DNA of 21,365 nt from Stenocarpella maydis (GCA_002270565.1 NQMI01000006.1:8027-29391); one strand, 5' to 3'; shown: positions 10,952 to 19,250, numbered from the stretch's first letter. Numbers and translations: made by a program. The notes: generated from the letters alone by a model not told the origin.

Positions 10952-11023
10952 TGGGTTTATTAAGTACTAAGCTGCTAAAAGAAGTTAGATTTAGCTTAAA
11001 GAAGTACTTAATATTTAAACCCA
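10952..11023. repeat. 72-bp imperfect foldback with TGGGTTTA/TAAACCCA ends
   Basis: TGGGTTTATTAAGTACT (10952-10968) pairs with 11003-11023, which is its reverse complement except for a four-base insertion. The pairing continues inside with AAGCT/AGCTT. The GGG/CCC ends make chance less likely than for other inverted repeats here. It could be a tiny foldback element or a transcript structure; no flanking duplication was established. Confidence 0.6.
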
Positions 11024-11274
11024 TTAATAATAATCGGTGAACACGTTCTTAAGCTCTTGGTATAAAAAACAAAATAAAACGTAATTGACTGGTAAATTAA
11101 ATGGCCATAATAATAATTTAATTTATCACAAATCTAGTAAATATGATTGAAATAGGTATAATAAGTTTGAATATAGTATAAAATATTATTAAAAGAATAT
11201 AAAATAATTAAGTAAGTTAAATATTATATTAATTATAATGAAAATAATCTAATTAGTATTAATTAATATTAATG

Positions 11275-11290
11275 TATATATATATATATA
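11275..11290. repeat. (TA)8 run
   Basis: Eight TA units in an AT-rich area. Expected in RIP-mutated DNA; no function is suggested. Confidence 0.8.
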
Positions 11291-11329
11291 AATCTTCTAC
11301 TGCTTCAAGATTTTATAAGTAAAGTTAGT

Positions 11330-11525
11330 ATTACTTCATATAAAATATACTTTTCTTATTAAAAGTTACCTGTATTACTTTAAATATAGTTATTATTAAT
11401 TAATATTAACTTTTCTTAGTTAATGAGCTTGAAGTATATTTTATAGTAGCCTAAAACTTATAAATATATTAAAAACTAGCTATTTTCTAGTTTTAGCTAC
11501 TTTTCAATACTTTATATGAAGTAAT
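11330..11525. repeat. Nested inverted repeats, 15 and 13 bp
   Basis: ATTACTTCATATAAA (11330-11344) recurs inverted at 11511-11525. ATAAAATATACTT (11340-11352) recurs inverted at 11432-11444. Together they could form a branched foldback of about 200 bp. All arms are AT-rich, so chance pairing cannot be excluded. Confidence 0.45.
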
Positions 11526-12376
11526 CATATATTTTATATTAAGAAGGTATATATTATTTAATATTGTAGAAAGTTATTTAATTATATAAATAAACTGTAA
11601 TAATAGTTTAAAAGATTATAGTAGTTTTATATTATTATTCTTAATTAATTCTTATACATAAAACGATAGTATTTAAATTTTGATATTAAATTAGCTAATA
11701 GCTAAAGATACCCTTAAACTTAATATAATAATATTAATTAAACTTATACAGTATAAGCTATTTATATCTTATATTATATAATAAATATATAAACTAGTTC
11801 TATATTTTAACGTTTTCATTTTAATTAAAATAAATTAACATTGTCTTTAAGAGATAAAACTTTTAATTTAGATAAAGATAATTACTTTATAATATATACC
11901 TTAAATATAATTTTTTAATTACTTTTACCATTATTGAAATATGAACTACTATTTCATACTATAATTCTCAGTCTCAGATTAAAGCCAGAAAGCCTTTAAT
12001 AGTTATTGATTTATAATAATAATATTAATAAGCCCTTAAGTGATGAAGTTTAAATCTATCTCTAGCTAGTAGTAACCTACTTTAATACTATTAAGAATTA
12101 TATATGGATAAACTTACTATATAATTAAAACCCTTCCTTTTCAAATTACTTAAAATTAATAATATAAGAAGGCTGTTGTCTTTAATACTATATGCTTATA
12201 TAGAATATATGTATAATTTATTTAGGAAATTAAATAGCTATTACAAGCCTTCTTAATTCGACATACACAACTACTTAAGAATAATCATTTAGTATTCCAC
12301 TAATACTACTAATATAGTTATTCAGCTAAGACTATTTTAATTTTATTAAGTTTATATAGCTAATTCTAAGAGCAAT

Positions 12377-12398
12377 AAGCAGTTGAAATTAACTGCTT
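12377..12398. repeat. Small hairpin AAGCAGTT/AACTGCTT
   Basis: Eight perfect pairs around the six-base loop GAAATT. No gene is near it. It may be a remnant of a transposon terminus. Confidence 0.5.
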
Positions 12399-13294
12399 TT
12401 ATATTATAATTAAGGTATAATAACTATACTTCCTTATTTTAAATGGCATCTAAATATAAATAAATATAGCTAATAAAGAGATAGTAGTAGAAAACATTCT
12501 TGATACATAACTCAGTTTAGGTTAAAATAAGGCTTATAATAAAACCTAAGGATTATAAGTCAATAAGTAAACATTTATTACTAAAATAAATTAATGTATT
12601 TGTTATTACTTGAGACCTCTATAAAGGTTATTATACGAAATTATGAAGTTAACGGGAATTTATCTTAAGATATATAACTTAAAGTTAAATAAAAAGGAAG
12701 TATAAGGGCCAAATAAATTCCTAAAAGAGATCTATTAGATAGTAGGGACCTAAGGGAGTAGTATATAATTTAGCTAGTAAATAGCTATAGTTAAATAGAA
12801 TAATTAAGGCTTTTAGTAACACTTACACCTAGAAGAGGAATATAATAAATATATTTATATATAATATTTAATAAAACTAAACTAGATTTTTCAAAGCTAA
12901 AGATAGATTTAAAATTAATAAGCTAATTAAGTATTAAGTTTAATAGTATTAATATAATTATTATAGTTTAAGATTAATAAAGCAATAATCAAATAATTAT
13001 TATTAATAGTATATATAATAAACTAATTATTTCATATCTCTTAGACCTAAATTTTACTTATTTCAATTAAAACTAAGAACTTAAAGAATATAAATACTTT
13101 ATAATATTTATTTTTACACTCTTTGTTTTAAAAAATATATTTAATATACTTAAGTTAATTAAAGTATTATATATATATTTATTAATGATTTATTTTATTT
13201 TAAGTATTATTAATATTTAGTATATATAAGCTTTATAAGATTAGTTTTAGAAATAACTAATATTTATATTAAAAAGAAATTTGAAAAGAATTTT

Positions 13295-14548
13295 TTATTT
13301 GAATATTAAGCTCGGCCGCGGAATGTGACGGGGCAAGGCACCCAACAGGATATCCTCCATCCCACATTTCAGAGCATTCGCCTTCGGAAACCTGCCAAGT
13401 AAGCGCCGTACTCTGATGAATCTCTTCACACCATTGACATCGTCCAGCCTTTTGACGAAGAGGCCTACTACCGTGTCCGTGGTCCCATGTACCTCGCACT
13501 CCAGGAATGCAATGTGATCATCATCCATGAATCCCATGATCCCCTGGTCGTTGTTAGGACACACCCGCATCTTGATGCGCAGGTACCCGTCGTTCGGCGT
13601 CTCAAATGGCGGTGCCCAGTGGTCAAGAATGCTAACCAGCCGACTATAGGAGGTTCGAATATCCCCCAGCCCGGCGAAGAGGTTCGGATGCGGTGCAAAA
13701 AGCGAGTAGCACAGGACAGTACTGTCGCACCCTTCCTGGTCGTACCAACCACCCCAGGCGAACAGACTCTGGTCGTTGGTCTGTTTCGCGATCTCGGCTT
13801 GGAGACGGGCGAACGCCTTAGACTCCCCTTCGCCGTAGAGAAGGGGCATGTGAACGTCGAAGAGGCCCATGAGACAGTACGCGATATCTTCTGCCCGGGT
13901 CGTCTGGCGCATTGACGCCCACGACAATTTTTGCGCCACAGAGAGCAAATGTAGAGACTGGCGTGCCATCCCGCCTGCGCACAAGGTATACCATGCTGGG
14001 GAGAAGAGGCCAGAGGGGATCATTGTGATCCTCGTAAGGGCTGCAGAGAGGGATTTGTCTGTCTTGGTCCCGATGAAGACCCAGTCCTTGTTATAGAACT
14101 CCACACTGGATGGCGCAATTAATTCCTGCAGCGTCCAGCCCCTCGTAAACCAGCGAGACCTAGCCAGTGAGATTCCCACCTCTTCCATGGGAGAGAAATT
14201 GTCGACGTCAACGTCGATGAGATATGCGAAGCAGACGGCCGATCTCTCGTAATAGCGATACATGCTATTGATGGCCTCGGAAAGCTCAGTCGATGACGAC
14301 TTGTCAATGCAGCAGGTATCAATCCATATCCAGTCATAGCCCTGGGACTTCGCAAGCTTGCAAGCTCTCACCACTTTTGGGTACCTGCGCTTCCTCCAAC
14401 GAGCCGCTGCACGCTGCCACCCAGGCTTGTGCAGGAACACTTCCATGGGCGCCTCTTGGTTGCCCCACGTGTGCGAGAGAATGGCGTATACAGGTAACTC
14501 TCCCGTGAATGTCTTCAGCTCCAGGGTAATGGTGTTCAGGAGCCTCAT
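13295..14548 (-). CDS. HET-domain (heterokaryon incompatibility) protein, 3' truncated
   Basis: The 417-residue protein opens with MRLLNT, the usual start of this family, and its ATG has an A at -3. The HET domain fills the N-terminal half: YAILSHTWG (21-29), YDWIWIDTCCIDKSSSTELS (71-90) with EAINSMYRYY following, SRWFTRGWTLQELIAP (131-146), and the downstream motif TRAEDIAYCLMGLFDVHMPL (217-236) with LYGEGESKAFARLQ. HET domains are TIR-like and trigger cell death after fusion of unlike mycelia or on sensing non-self. The part after about residue 260 has no recognised domain. There is no NACHT, WD or TPR region, and no intron is needed. The last codons (LIFK and the TAA stop, 13295-13309) lie in AT-rich DNA, so the native C-terminus has probably been lost to a transposon junction near 13311. 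GC-rich codons and lack of RIP stops show that the remainder escaped mutation. Whether it is expressed is unknown. Upstream out-of-frame ATGs (14586-14588, 14557-14559) could lower translation. Confidence 0.9.
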   Translation of the reverse strand: MRLLNTITLELKTFTGELPVYAILSHTWGNQEAPMEVFLHKPGWQRAAARWRKRRYPKVVRACKLAKSQGYDWIWIDTCCIDKSSSTELSEAINSMYRYYERSAVCFAYLIDVDVDNFSPMEEVGISLARSRWFTRGWTLQELIAPSSVEFYNKDWVFIGTKTDKSLSAALTRITMIPSGLFSPAWYTLCAGGMARQSLHLLSVAQKLSWASMRQTTRAEDIAYCLMGLFDVHMPLLYGEGESKAFARLQAEIAKQTNDQSLFAWGGWYDQEGCDSTVLCYSLFAPHPNLFAGLGDIRTSYSRLVSILDHWAPPFETPNDGYLRIKMRVCPNNDQGIMGFMDDDHIAFLECEVHGTTDTVVGLFVKRLDDVNGVKRFIRVRRLLGRFPKANALKCGMEDILLGALPRHIPRPSLIFK

Positions 14549-14833
14549 GATGAGGCCACATGATCCGCTTAGCTTCAGGCGCTCCCAAGTGCTGCTTCTG
14601 TATGTTTCCTTAGGTGGTTAGGCTCCCAGGTGGAGGACAGGCAACTGGCAGGCTGCCTATTAAAGAGGAGGTACGTGTGGATGTTCAATTTCCGTCTCAG
14701 TCAACATGGGTTGTGTGAATCCCAGATTCGTCTCTCTAGGTGTCGTGGTGACGTCCACGGACTGGAGGCTCAGCATGTGGGAGGCTTGGAGGTGGTTGCA
14801 TTGGAAGGATTCTGACCCTTGCCGCCGTCTCCG

Positions 14834-14838
14834 ATTGG
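14834..14838 (-). promoter_or_regulatory. CCAAT box upstream of the HET gene
   Basis: ATTGG on the plus strand is CCAAT on the gene strand, about 290 bp before the HET ATG, in the context CAACCAATCGG. The fungal Hap/NF-Y complex binds such boxes. A five-base match is common by chance. Confidence 0.3.
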
Positions 14839-14865
14839 TTGCCTACTTACTGACCCAGCCCGCCC

Positions 14866-14877
14866 CGTAAGCTTACG
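14866..14877. repeat. 12-bp palindrome CGTAAGCTTACG
   Basis: A perfect palindrome about 320 bp upstream of the HET start. It could bind a dimeric regulator; no known motif is claimed. Confidence 0.5.
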
Positions 14878-15340
14878 TTTCAACTCGACTAGGTCATTTC
14901 AGTCTCCTATAAGCGTCAAGAACAGTGCGATGGGAAGAATTGCGTTCCCATACGACACACTACCCTTGCGAAGAGGTGACATAATTACAGAGCAAAAATG
15001 TATTCACTGAAGCTGCCGAGGTGTGCCGCAGCCTTCCATAACGAGGTATCTCGCCACTCTCCACGTTGCTGCTTGTGGGTCTTTTCGCGCTTTAATACTG
15101 AGGGCCAAATTAGAGGCACATAGTTTAGTCTCTAACAGTCGTTGTACCGTCCAACAGATCCCTGCTTTCGGTAACGACACTATTGCTCCACCAGTGAAGT
15201 CAAAGGCGGCGGAATTTAAACACCCATTATACGCCCCATGTCAAGTTCTATAATACAGAGGTACAGCCCAAAGATATTTTAGCAAGGCGCAAGGGTCCCC
15301 AGCACCTATAGGGGGTTAGACTCCTTAGCGTTTAGGATTT

Positions 15341-16019
15341 TATATATGCTAAGTAAATACCTCCTAGGTATAAGGGTTACTAAAGGCTTTAATTATTCTT
15401 TTAAAACTGTGTTCTATTTAACTATAAATTATTACTAGCTGAACTACATCCTAAGTCTTCAAGCTTCTAGGTCTCTAGTACGTAATAAATATTCTTTAAG
15501 AACTTCTACAGGTTGTATCTTCTTTTATAATAATTACAGCTAGATTTTAGCTAATAAACCTAGTAAGCAGGTTTATATTTAAGGGGCGTTTAAGGTGGAA
15601 TTATTCTAAGCAATATAATAATGGTAACTAAAAGCCATTAAAGCTATTCTTAAGTGAATACTTAGATTAACTATTAAAGAGCTATCCTAAGCTACAATAT
15701 CTAGTAGTAATAATTATGAGTTTATATAGTCTATCTCTTTAGCCTAGTTTTAGAAGTATTAGTTATATTTAGCAATCTAGTATAAAGGAGCATTTAATAT
15801 AAGTATTACTTTAGTTATACCTTAGTATTGGAGTGCTAGAAGCAATTATCACTCTAGTTACTCTAGCTTACCTAATACTAGATTTTATATTAAGCTATAC
15901 CTATTTACTGCTTCCTTTAATTTATTAAGCTAGCGTAATAGGTCCCTATCCTACTTATAGCTAACTATTAATCTTATTTCTATTATGGTTATAATATTAT
16001 CTCCCTTCTTACATATATT
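15341..16019. other. RIP-mutated DNA with a weak minus-strand coding trace
   Basis: No intact gene. On the minus strand from about 16130 to 15460 one frame reads as a Lys/Glu/Leu-rich, partly coiled-coil-like protein (for example LNKLKEAVNRYSL near 15910) with TAA/TAG at Gln-like places and a single TGA. The stop density is close to chance for such AT content, and no family is recognised, so this remains a possibility only. Confidence 0.3.
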
Positions 16020-16379
16020 TTTACCCTTAAAGATTTCTATAAATTTCTTATCTTATTTTCTTTATATATCATTACAAAAATTTTTTATTTTACCCTTCTT
16101 ATTTTAACTTTTTAAGTATTAAGGAGCTATATGGCTAAAACTTATATTTAAATGATTAATAAGTATTCTACATTAGTTTATTCAATTAATTAAAGACATA
16201 TTATAGCTAAAAGTATACCTTATTCTTATTATTTTAAGGCAAATCATTCTTACTATTTTATTCTTAAGTCTTTATAATACAGTAGGTATATATATATTTA
16301 AAAGTTATATAATGGGAATTTTATAATAAATATCTTATAAGTAAATTTTCTACCGTCATTTTATTATACTTATTAATCC

Positions 16380-16795
16380 TATAGTTAAATATCTTTTATT
16401 TAGGTGAGAATATTTAAAGAAGGAGGAAATTAATATGGAGGAGGAGTTATGTATTCTTTAAATAAAGCTTTAGATTATTACAAGTTAGTTAGCATAATTA
16501 TAAAATTAGAAACATTAAGCTAAGGAGCATTCTTTTAAGTTATTCTATTATAGCATCTAATTACTAGAGGAGAAAGATGCTGAGTTTATATATAAGTATT
16601 ATAAAGAGGAAGCTTGAGGTACTACTAATATACAGTCCCTTAGAGCTATAGGGATCTCTAACTAGCATTCCTTCTGTTTAAATTTAAATAAGTTAGGGGT
16701 TCCTATAGATTGTCTTACTAGGCTTAATAGTTTTATAGGGCGTACTAGTAGTTTATTGATTTCTTAATAAGTTTCTATAAGTAATCCGTATTAAT
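16380..16795 (+). pseudogene. Decayed coiled-coil protein, fungal repeat-associated type
   Basis: The plus-strand frame through the ATG at 16435 reads NMEEELCIL, then a run rich in Leu, Gln (as stops), Lys and Ala that suits a coiled coil, then FKLFYYSI, LLEEKDAEFIYKYYKEEA, a TGA, and a Ser/Gly-rich tail (NSFIGRTSSLLIS) ending before about 16795. Stops are otherwise TAA or TAG. The order (coiled coil, acidic helix, low-complexity tail) resembles the C-terminal ends of repetitive hypothetical proteins found widely in Pezizomycotina, though that comparison is from memory. The N-terminal part, expected before 16400, is not readable. Dead by RIP. Confidence 0.45.
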
Positions 16796-16854
16796 ATATC
16801 CTTCTTATTTAATTAGATATTCTATTATATTACTCTATATCCTGTAGTTAAAAA

Positions 16855-16981
16855 TTTTCTTTGTTTTATATTTTATTTTATAGGTATGAAGTTTTACTTT
16901 ATTGCTAGTGTTACTGATTTAAGTGCTAATTTTAATATAAAGATATAGAAGATTAGGTAGACCTTTATTCCTTTAAATACT
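16855..16981 (-). pseudogene. Gypsy integrase C-terminal piece beyond the insertion
   Basis: On the minus strand from 16981 downward the reading is VFKGIKVYLIFYIFILKLA. It matches the conserved end of Gypsy integrases (LPKGxKIHPVFHVSLLKPA), and the segment VYLIFYIFIL is coded at 16933-16962. His has become Tyr and Pro has become Leu, as RIP would do. It continues in phase from NYKLIV on the other side of the 597-bp block. Further residues down to about 16855 do not resemble a chromodomain. Confidence 0.8.
16975..16981. repeat. Left target-site duplication (AAATACT)
   Basis: The seven bases before the insertion match the seven after it (17579-17585, GAATACT) except for the first. The difference is what RIP would cause: on the coding strand the left copy reads TTT AAA, where C followed by A would be a CpA target, while the right copy keeps C followed by T. 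Confidence 0.7.
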
Positions 16982-17014
16982 TGTTAAACGGAACCGCTCA
17001 GCAGGGCGTTGGCA

Positions 17015-17098
17015 CTTCCTGCAAGGAGTTACCCTAGACTTCTTGTAAGGAGTTACCCTAGACTTCTAGTAAGGAGTTACCCTAGACTTCTTGCGAGT
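17015..17098. repeat. 24-bp tandem repeat, three full copies plus a partial one
   Basis: Units start at 17015, 17039 and 17063, each of the form CTTCTTGTAAGGAGTTACCC plus TAGA, with two to three differences between copies. A partial fourth copy (CTTCTTGCGAG) begins at 17087. The unit length is a multiple of three and one frame reads TSCKELP followed by TAG each time, so it is not translated as it stands. In an LTR it would sit in U3, where tandem repeats often act as enhancers. Confidence 0.9.
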
Positions 17099-17365
17099 CA
17101 GGCGATTTTCGCTGAGTACGCCTAGTGCGTGCGCGACGCAAGATGAGTTTGGTGGCCGTGAGTCGATTATTTTGGCCTGCATTTGCACCTTAATTCAGAC
17201 CTCTGCATTACCCTTATTTCTTACCCAAAAAGTATATAACTTAGTGCATTAGATAGCTTGATTTCTGAAGTTTGTATGTACTTAATTTGGGCATTACCAG
17301 GGCTATGGTTGGCTGGTGGCTTGGAACCAAAGATGGTGTGTTGGAAGGGCGAATTCTCCGGCATT

Positions 17366-17377
17366 TGCAAATTTGCA
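17366..17377. repeat. 12-bp palindrome TGCAAATTTGCA
   Basis: A perfect palindrome about 50 bp upstream of the TATA box inside the inserted block. It is a plausible binding site for a dimeric factor, inferred from position only. Confidence 0.5.
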
Positions 17378-17423
17378 CCAGAGCCTACCGCAGCGTGCCC
17401 AGGGGTGAGACAGGGTCGGAGGG

Positions 17424-17430
17424 TATATAA
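17424..17430 (+). promoter_or_regulatory. TATA box of the inserted block (TATATAA)
   Basis: TATATAA stands in GGGTATATAAGGAGGG. A transcript would start near 17452-17462 and run about 100 bases through a C/A-rich leader (ACACACACAC at 17531-17540) before leaving the block. The first ATG in that leader (17552) opens only 18 codons, ending in the decayed Gypsy DNA at 17608. If active, the promoter would send transcripts antisense to the dead Gypsy pol. Confidence 0.6.
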
Positions 17431-17433
17431 GGA

Positions 17434-17449
17434 GGGCTTACAGAAGCCC
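17434..17449 (+). other. Perfect 6-bp hairpin just after the TATA box
   Basis: GGGCTT, loop ACAG, AAGCCC. It lies at or just before the expected transcription start, so it could be a leader stem in the R region or a DNA element. Confidence 0.5.
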
Positions 17450-17578
17450 AACTTAATTCAATACAAAGTTGTCCAGACCATTGTCAATCGTCCCAATTCG
17501 CCTCAGAGCACCATACTGCGACCCTGCCGAAACACACACACGCTGAACTGAATGCTATTTTATAGCACAAATTCATCA

Positions 17579-17585
17579 GAATACT
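17579..17585. repeat. Right target-site duplication (GAATACT)
   Basis: Partner of 16975-16981, with six identical bases (AATACT). If the true duplication is five or six bases, the element would end AGA or AG instead of CA. The seven-base reading gives canonical TG...CA ends. Confidence 0.7.
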
Positions 17586-18480
17586 ATAAGCTTATAATTA
17601 GTTTCTAATATTTATTTTTCAACGTAAAATAATCTAAGCTTGTTAAAATTAAGTTTATTATTAAGCCTCATAGTCCTAATTTATTTTTTGTATAGTAAAT
17701 AGACTATATATTCTTTGCTAAAGGTTAATTCCTTTAATTATTTTTAGTTTACTTATTTTTCTGTTTATTTTCATATAAATTATAAGTTTAAATAAAGTTA
17801 TTTCTAAATTTCCTTAATTTTCTCTATATAATCTGTAGCCTTAAGTATTTTGGTTCCTTTAATAGGGTCGCTATAGGCTTTTAAATTAAATTTATAGTTA
17901 GTATACAATAATAATATATTAGTTATATATATATTTATACTATTATATATACATGGTATAAGTAGTAGTAGTTATACCTAGTTATCTTGCTAATTGTTAA
18001 TATAGCAGTATAAATACTATTCTAGGATCTAATTAAAGCATTCAATGTATTTAGCTTCTAGTTATCTTATTAAAGAGAACTAGAAGTTTAATATAAATAG
18101 CTTATTTTTATTAGAGATAATTTCCTTAAATAATCTATACTAATTAATAATAATCTTTAGGAAGATATAAGCAAGTTCTTCTGCTATACTTGCTTCCTTA
18201 TAGAGTATAAAGCAAGTATATTTTATAAATCTATCTACTATAATTAGAAGTTTATTATATCCAACCTTAGTTATTAGTTTAATTAATAAAAACTGTTTAA
18301 TTTTAAAGTTTAAACTAATTAATTTCTGTAGTTCCTTAGGTATTAATAGTAGTTATAATATCCTATATAGCTTATATTTATTTAGCCTACTTTTATTATA
18401 AATGTTTTATTTATTAATAACTTCTATAATAGCATATCTTATATTTAGGAATTTCTAATATTATTTAAGTTATAAGTATA
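17586..18480 (-). pseudogene. Gypsy integrase relic: zinc region, core and GPY/F part
   Basis: Read on minus from about 18480: YAIIEVINK and NIYNKSRLNKYKLYRILQ (end of the HHCC region, Cys to Tyr), ISLNFKIK with the first catalytic Asp now Asn (codon 18308-18310), GYNKLLIIVDRFIKYTCFIL, EEIISN-type second Asp now Asn (IISNKNKLF, 18110-18112), then LEAKYIECFN*ILE*YLYCY (about 18058 down to 18003). Between LEAK and IECFN the usual STAYHPQTDGQ stretch is missing, so the core is deleted by about 13 codons in frame. A linker follows, then KELTF, VYLLY and the GPY/F-like NNKLNFNKLRLFYVEK near 17640, reaching NYKLIV at the insertion site. Confidence 0.85.
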
Positions 18481-18899
18481 TTACTTATATACTTTAGTGC
18501 TTATATACTAGTGCTTTCTAAAGTCCTTAGATAACTTCCTTTTAGAGAGCTAAAGGTAGGTAGTACTTATTTTTATAGAACAAAATTCCTCTAATATTTT
18601 ACAGATAGGGTTTCATTAGTTCTAAGATATCCTTATAGTATTATTGAATTTTCTATATAAAGTCCTTTTAGGGTAACATTTTATAGGTAGCTATAAGTTA
18701 TTATTTATTAAATTTTAAGCTTTTATTTACATTAGTTTGTAGTATAATAATTATTTTAAAGAGTACCTTTTAGATATAATTAAATTACCTATTAAATATA
18801 TATACTTATTTAATTTTTGATTTCTCTTAATATTGTTTAATAAATAATTTTAGTATTAAATTAAATAAGCATTTTACTTCTTAGATTTATTATTATAAA

Positions 18900-19250
18900 G
18901 CTCCTGAATAATAGTAAAGTATATTAAGTTTTTATAGTTTATATCAACCTTAATTAAACATTTAATACTAATTAAATAGTATTCCTATTCTTGAAATACT
19001 TGAATAATTACTATAAGTTCCATATTATATATTAGGTAGTTAAGTTCAGATTTATTAAGTTTTCTAAAGAAAAAGGTAATATGGTAGAATTTTCCTTATT
19101 TATCTCTTTATTTTATCTCTCCTTTAATAGTAAAGTCTAATAAATCTATTTTATTTTTAAACTTCTTTTCCAGGTTTTTTTCTATAAGTACTAATTCTAA
19201 AAGAACTTACACCTTAATTCTATTAAATGCCTTTTATTCTATATCTCCCT
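18900..19250 (-). pseudogene. Gypsy RNase H relic
   Basis: On the minus strand from 19239 the reading is E*KAFNRIK, an acidic linker, then KIDLLDFTIKGEIK*RDK (family form IDASDFAIGGELRQRD), ITFFFRKLNKSELNYLI and, near 18945-18925, DINYKNLIYF where the family has DHKNLTYF. The first Asp positions persist, but the Asp of DHKNL is Asn. It degrades the RNA strand during reverse transcription in living elements. This one is broken by TAA/TAG. Confidence 0.85.

Larger units (their letters stand above)
7566..13290. other. Long AT-rich, RIP-mutated desert
   Basis: Nearly 6 kb with stops in all frames and no open frame of note. The piece 9250-9370 is slightly richer in GC (around GTAGCTAGGACTAGGAAGTA) and may be an element remnant. 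Base 9885 is N. A few repeats and inverted repeats are listed separately. The composition and the scarcity of CpA point to old, heavily mutated transposons, but no RT or integrase motif could be read here by eye. Confidence 0.5.
14549..15340 (-). promoter_or_regulatory. GC-balanced region upstream of the HET gene
   Basis: About 790 bp of normal composition separate the HET start codon from the next AT-rich block. Short open frames on the plus strand (14630-14815, 14819-15010, 15023-15253) have no recognisable motifs and are probably chance. No clear TATA box is seen near the start codon. A CCAAT box on the gene strand and a 12-bp palindrome are listed separately. Composition declines from about 15250, and the last clearly GC-rich bases are at about 15330. 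This may be the gene's promoter and leader. Confidence 0.45.
16982..17578. mobile_element. 597-bp TG...CA insertion, solo LTR-like, unmutated
   Basis: The block begins TGTTAAACGG and ends TTCATCA. It has normal GC content and no RIP signature, while both flanks are AT-rich. The two flanks are the two halves of one Gypsy integrase frame, and AATACT stands at both borders (16976-16981, 17580-17585), which shows an insertion. Inside are three 24-bp tandem repeats near the left end, a TATA box at 17424 and a hairpin just after it, leaving about 150 bp to the right end. This order (repeats in U3, TATA, short R/U5) fits a solo LTR read left to right. There is no internal coding region; the 97-codon open frame 17258-17551 shows no motif. 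A small non-autonomous element is the alternative. No second copy lies in this window. Confidence 0.8.

Noticed and set aside
11330..11525. MITE based on the 15-bp inverted repeat
   Set aside because: AT-only arms of this length are expected about once by chance in this much AT-rich DNA and no target duplication is seen.
3674..13290. Mitochondrial DNA because of the high AT content
   Set aside because: It contains Ty3/Gypsy integrase with stops at Gln codons and CpA depletion, a nuclear RIP pattern.
13269..14621. Other open frames overlapping the HET gene on both strands
   Set aside because: They are shadows of the GC-rich HET coding sequence; none has motifs.
14630..15253. Three small plus-strand open frames upstream of the HET gene
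   Set aside because: Short, low-complexity, no motif and no shared codon pattern; expected by chance in unmutated DNA.
15460..16130. Minus-strand coiled-coil-like protein
   Set aside because: Its stop density is about that expected for this composition and no family is recognised; kept only as a note.
17015..17098. CRISPR-like repeats
   Set aside because: The units are contiguous without spacers and the context is a fungal nuclear genome.
17015..17098. Coding octapeptide repeat (TSCKELP plus stop)
   Set aside because: Each copy has TAG in the surrounding unmutated DNA, so translation is not supported.
17258..17551. 97-codon open frame in the inserted block
   Set aside because: It runs through the TATA box and leader and shows no motif, so the block is better explained as regulatory or LTR DNA.
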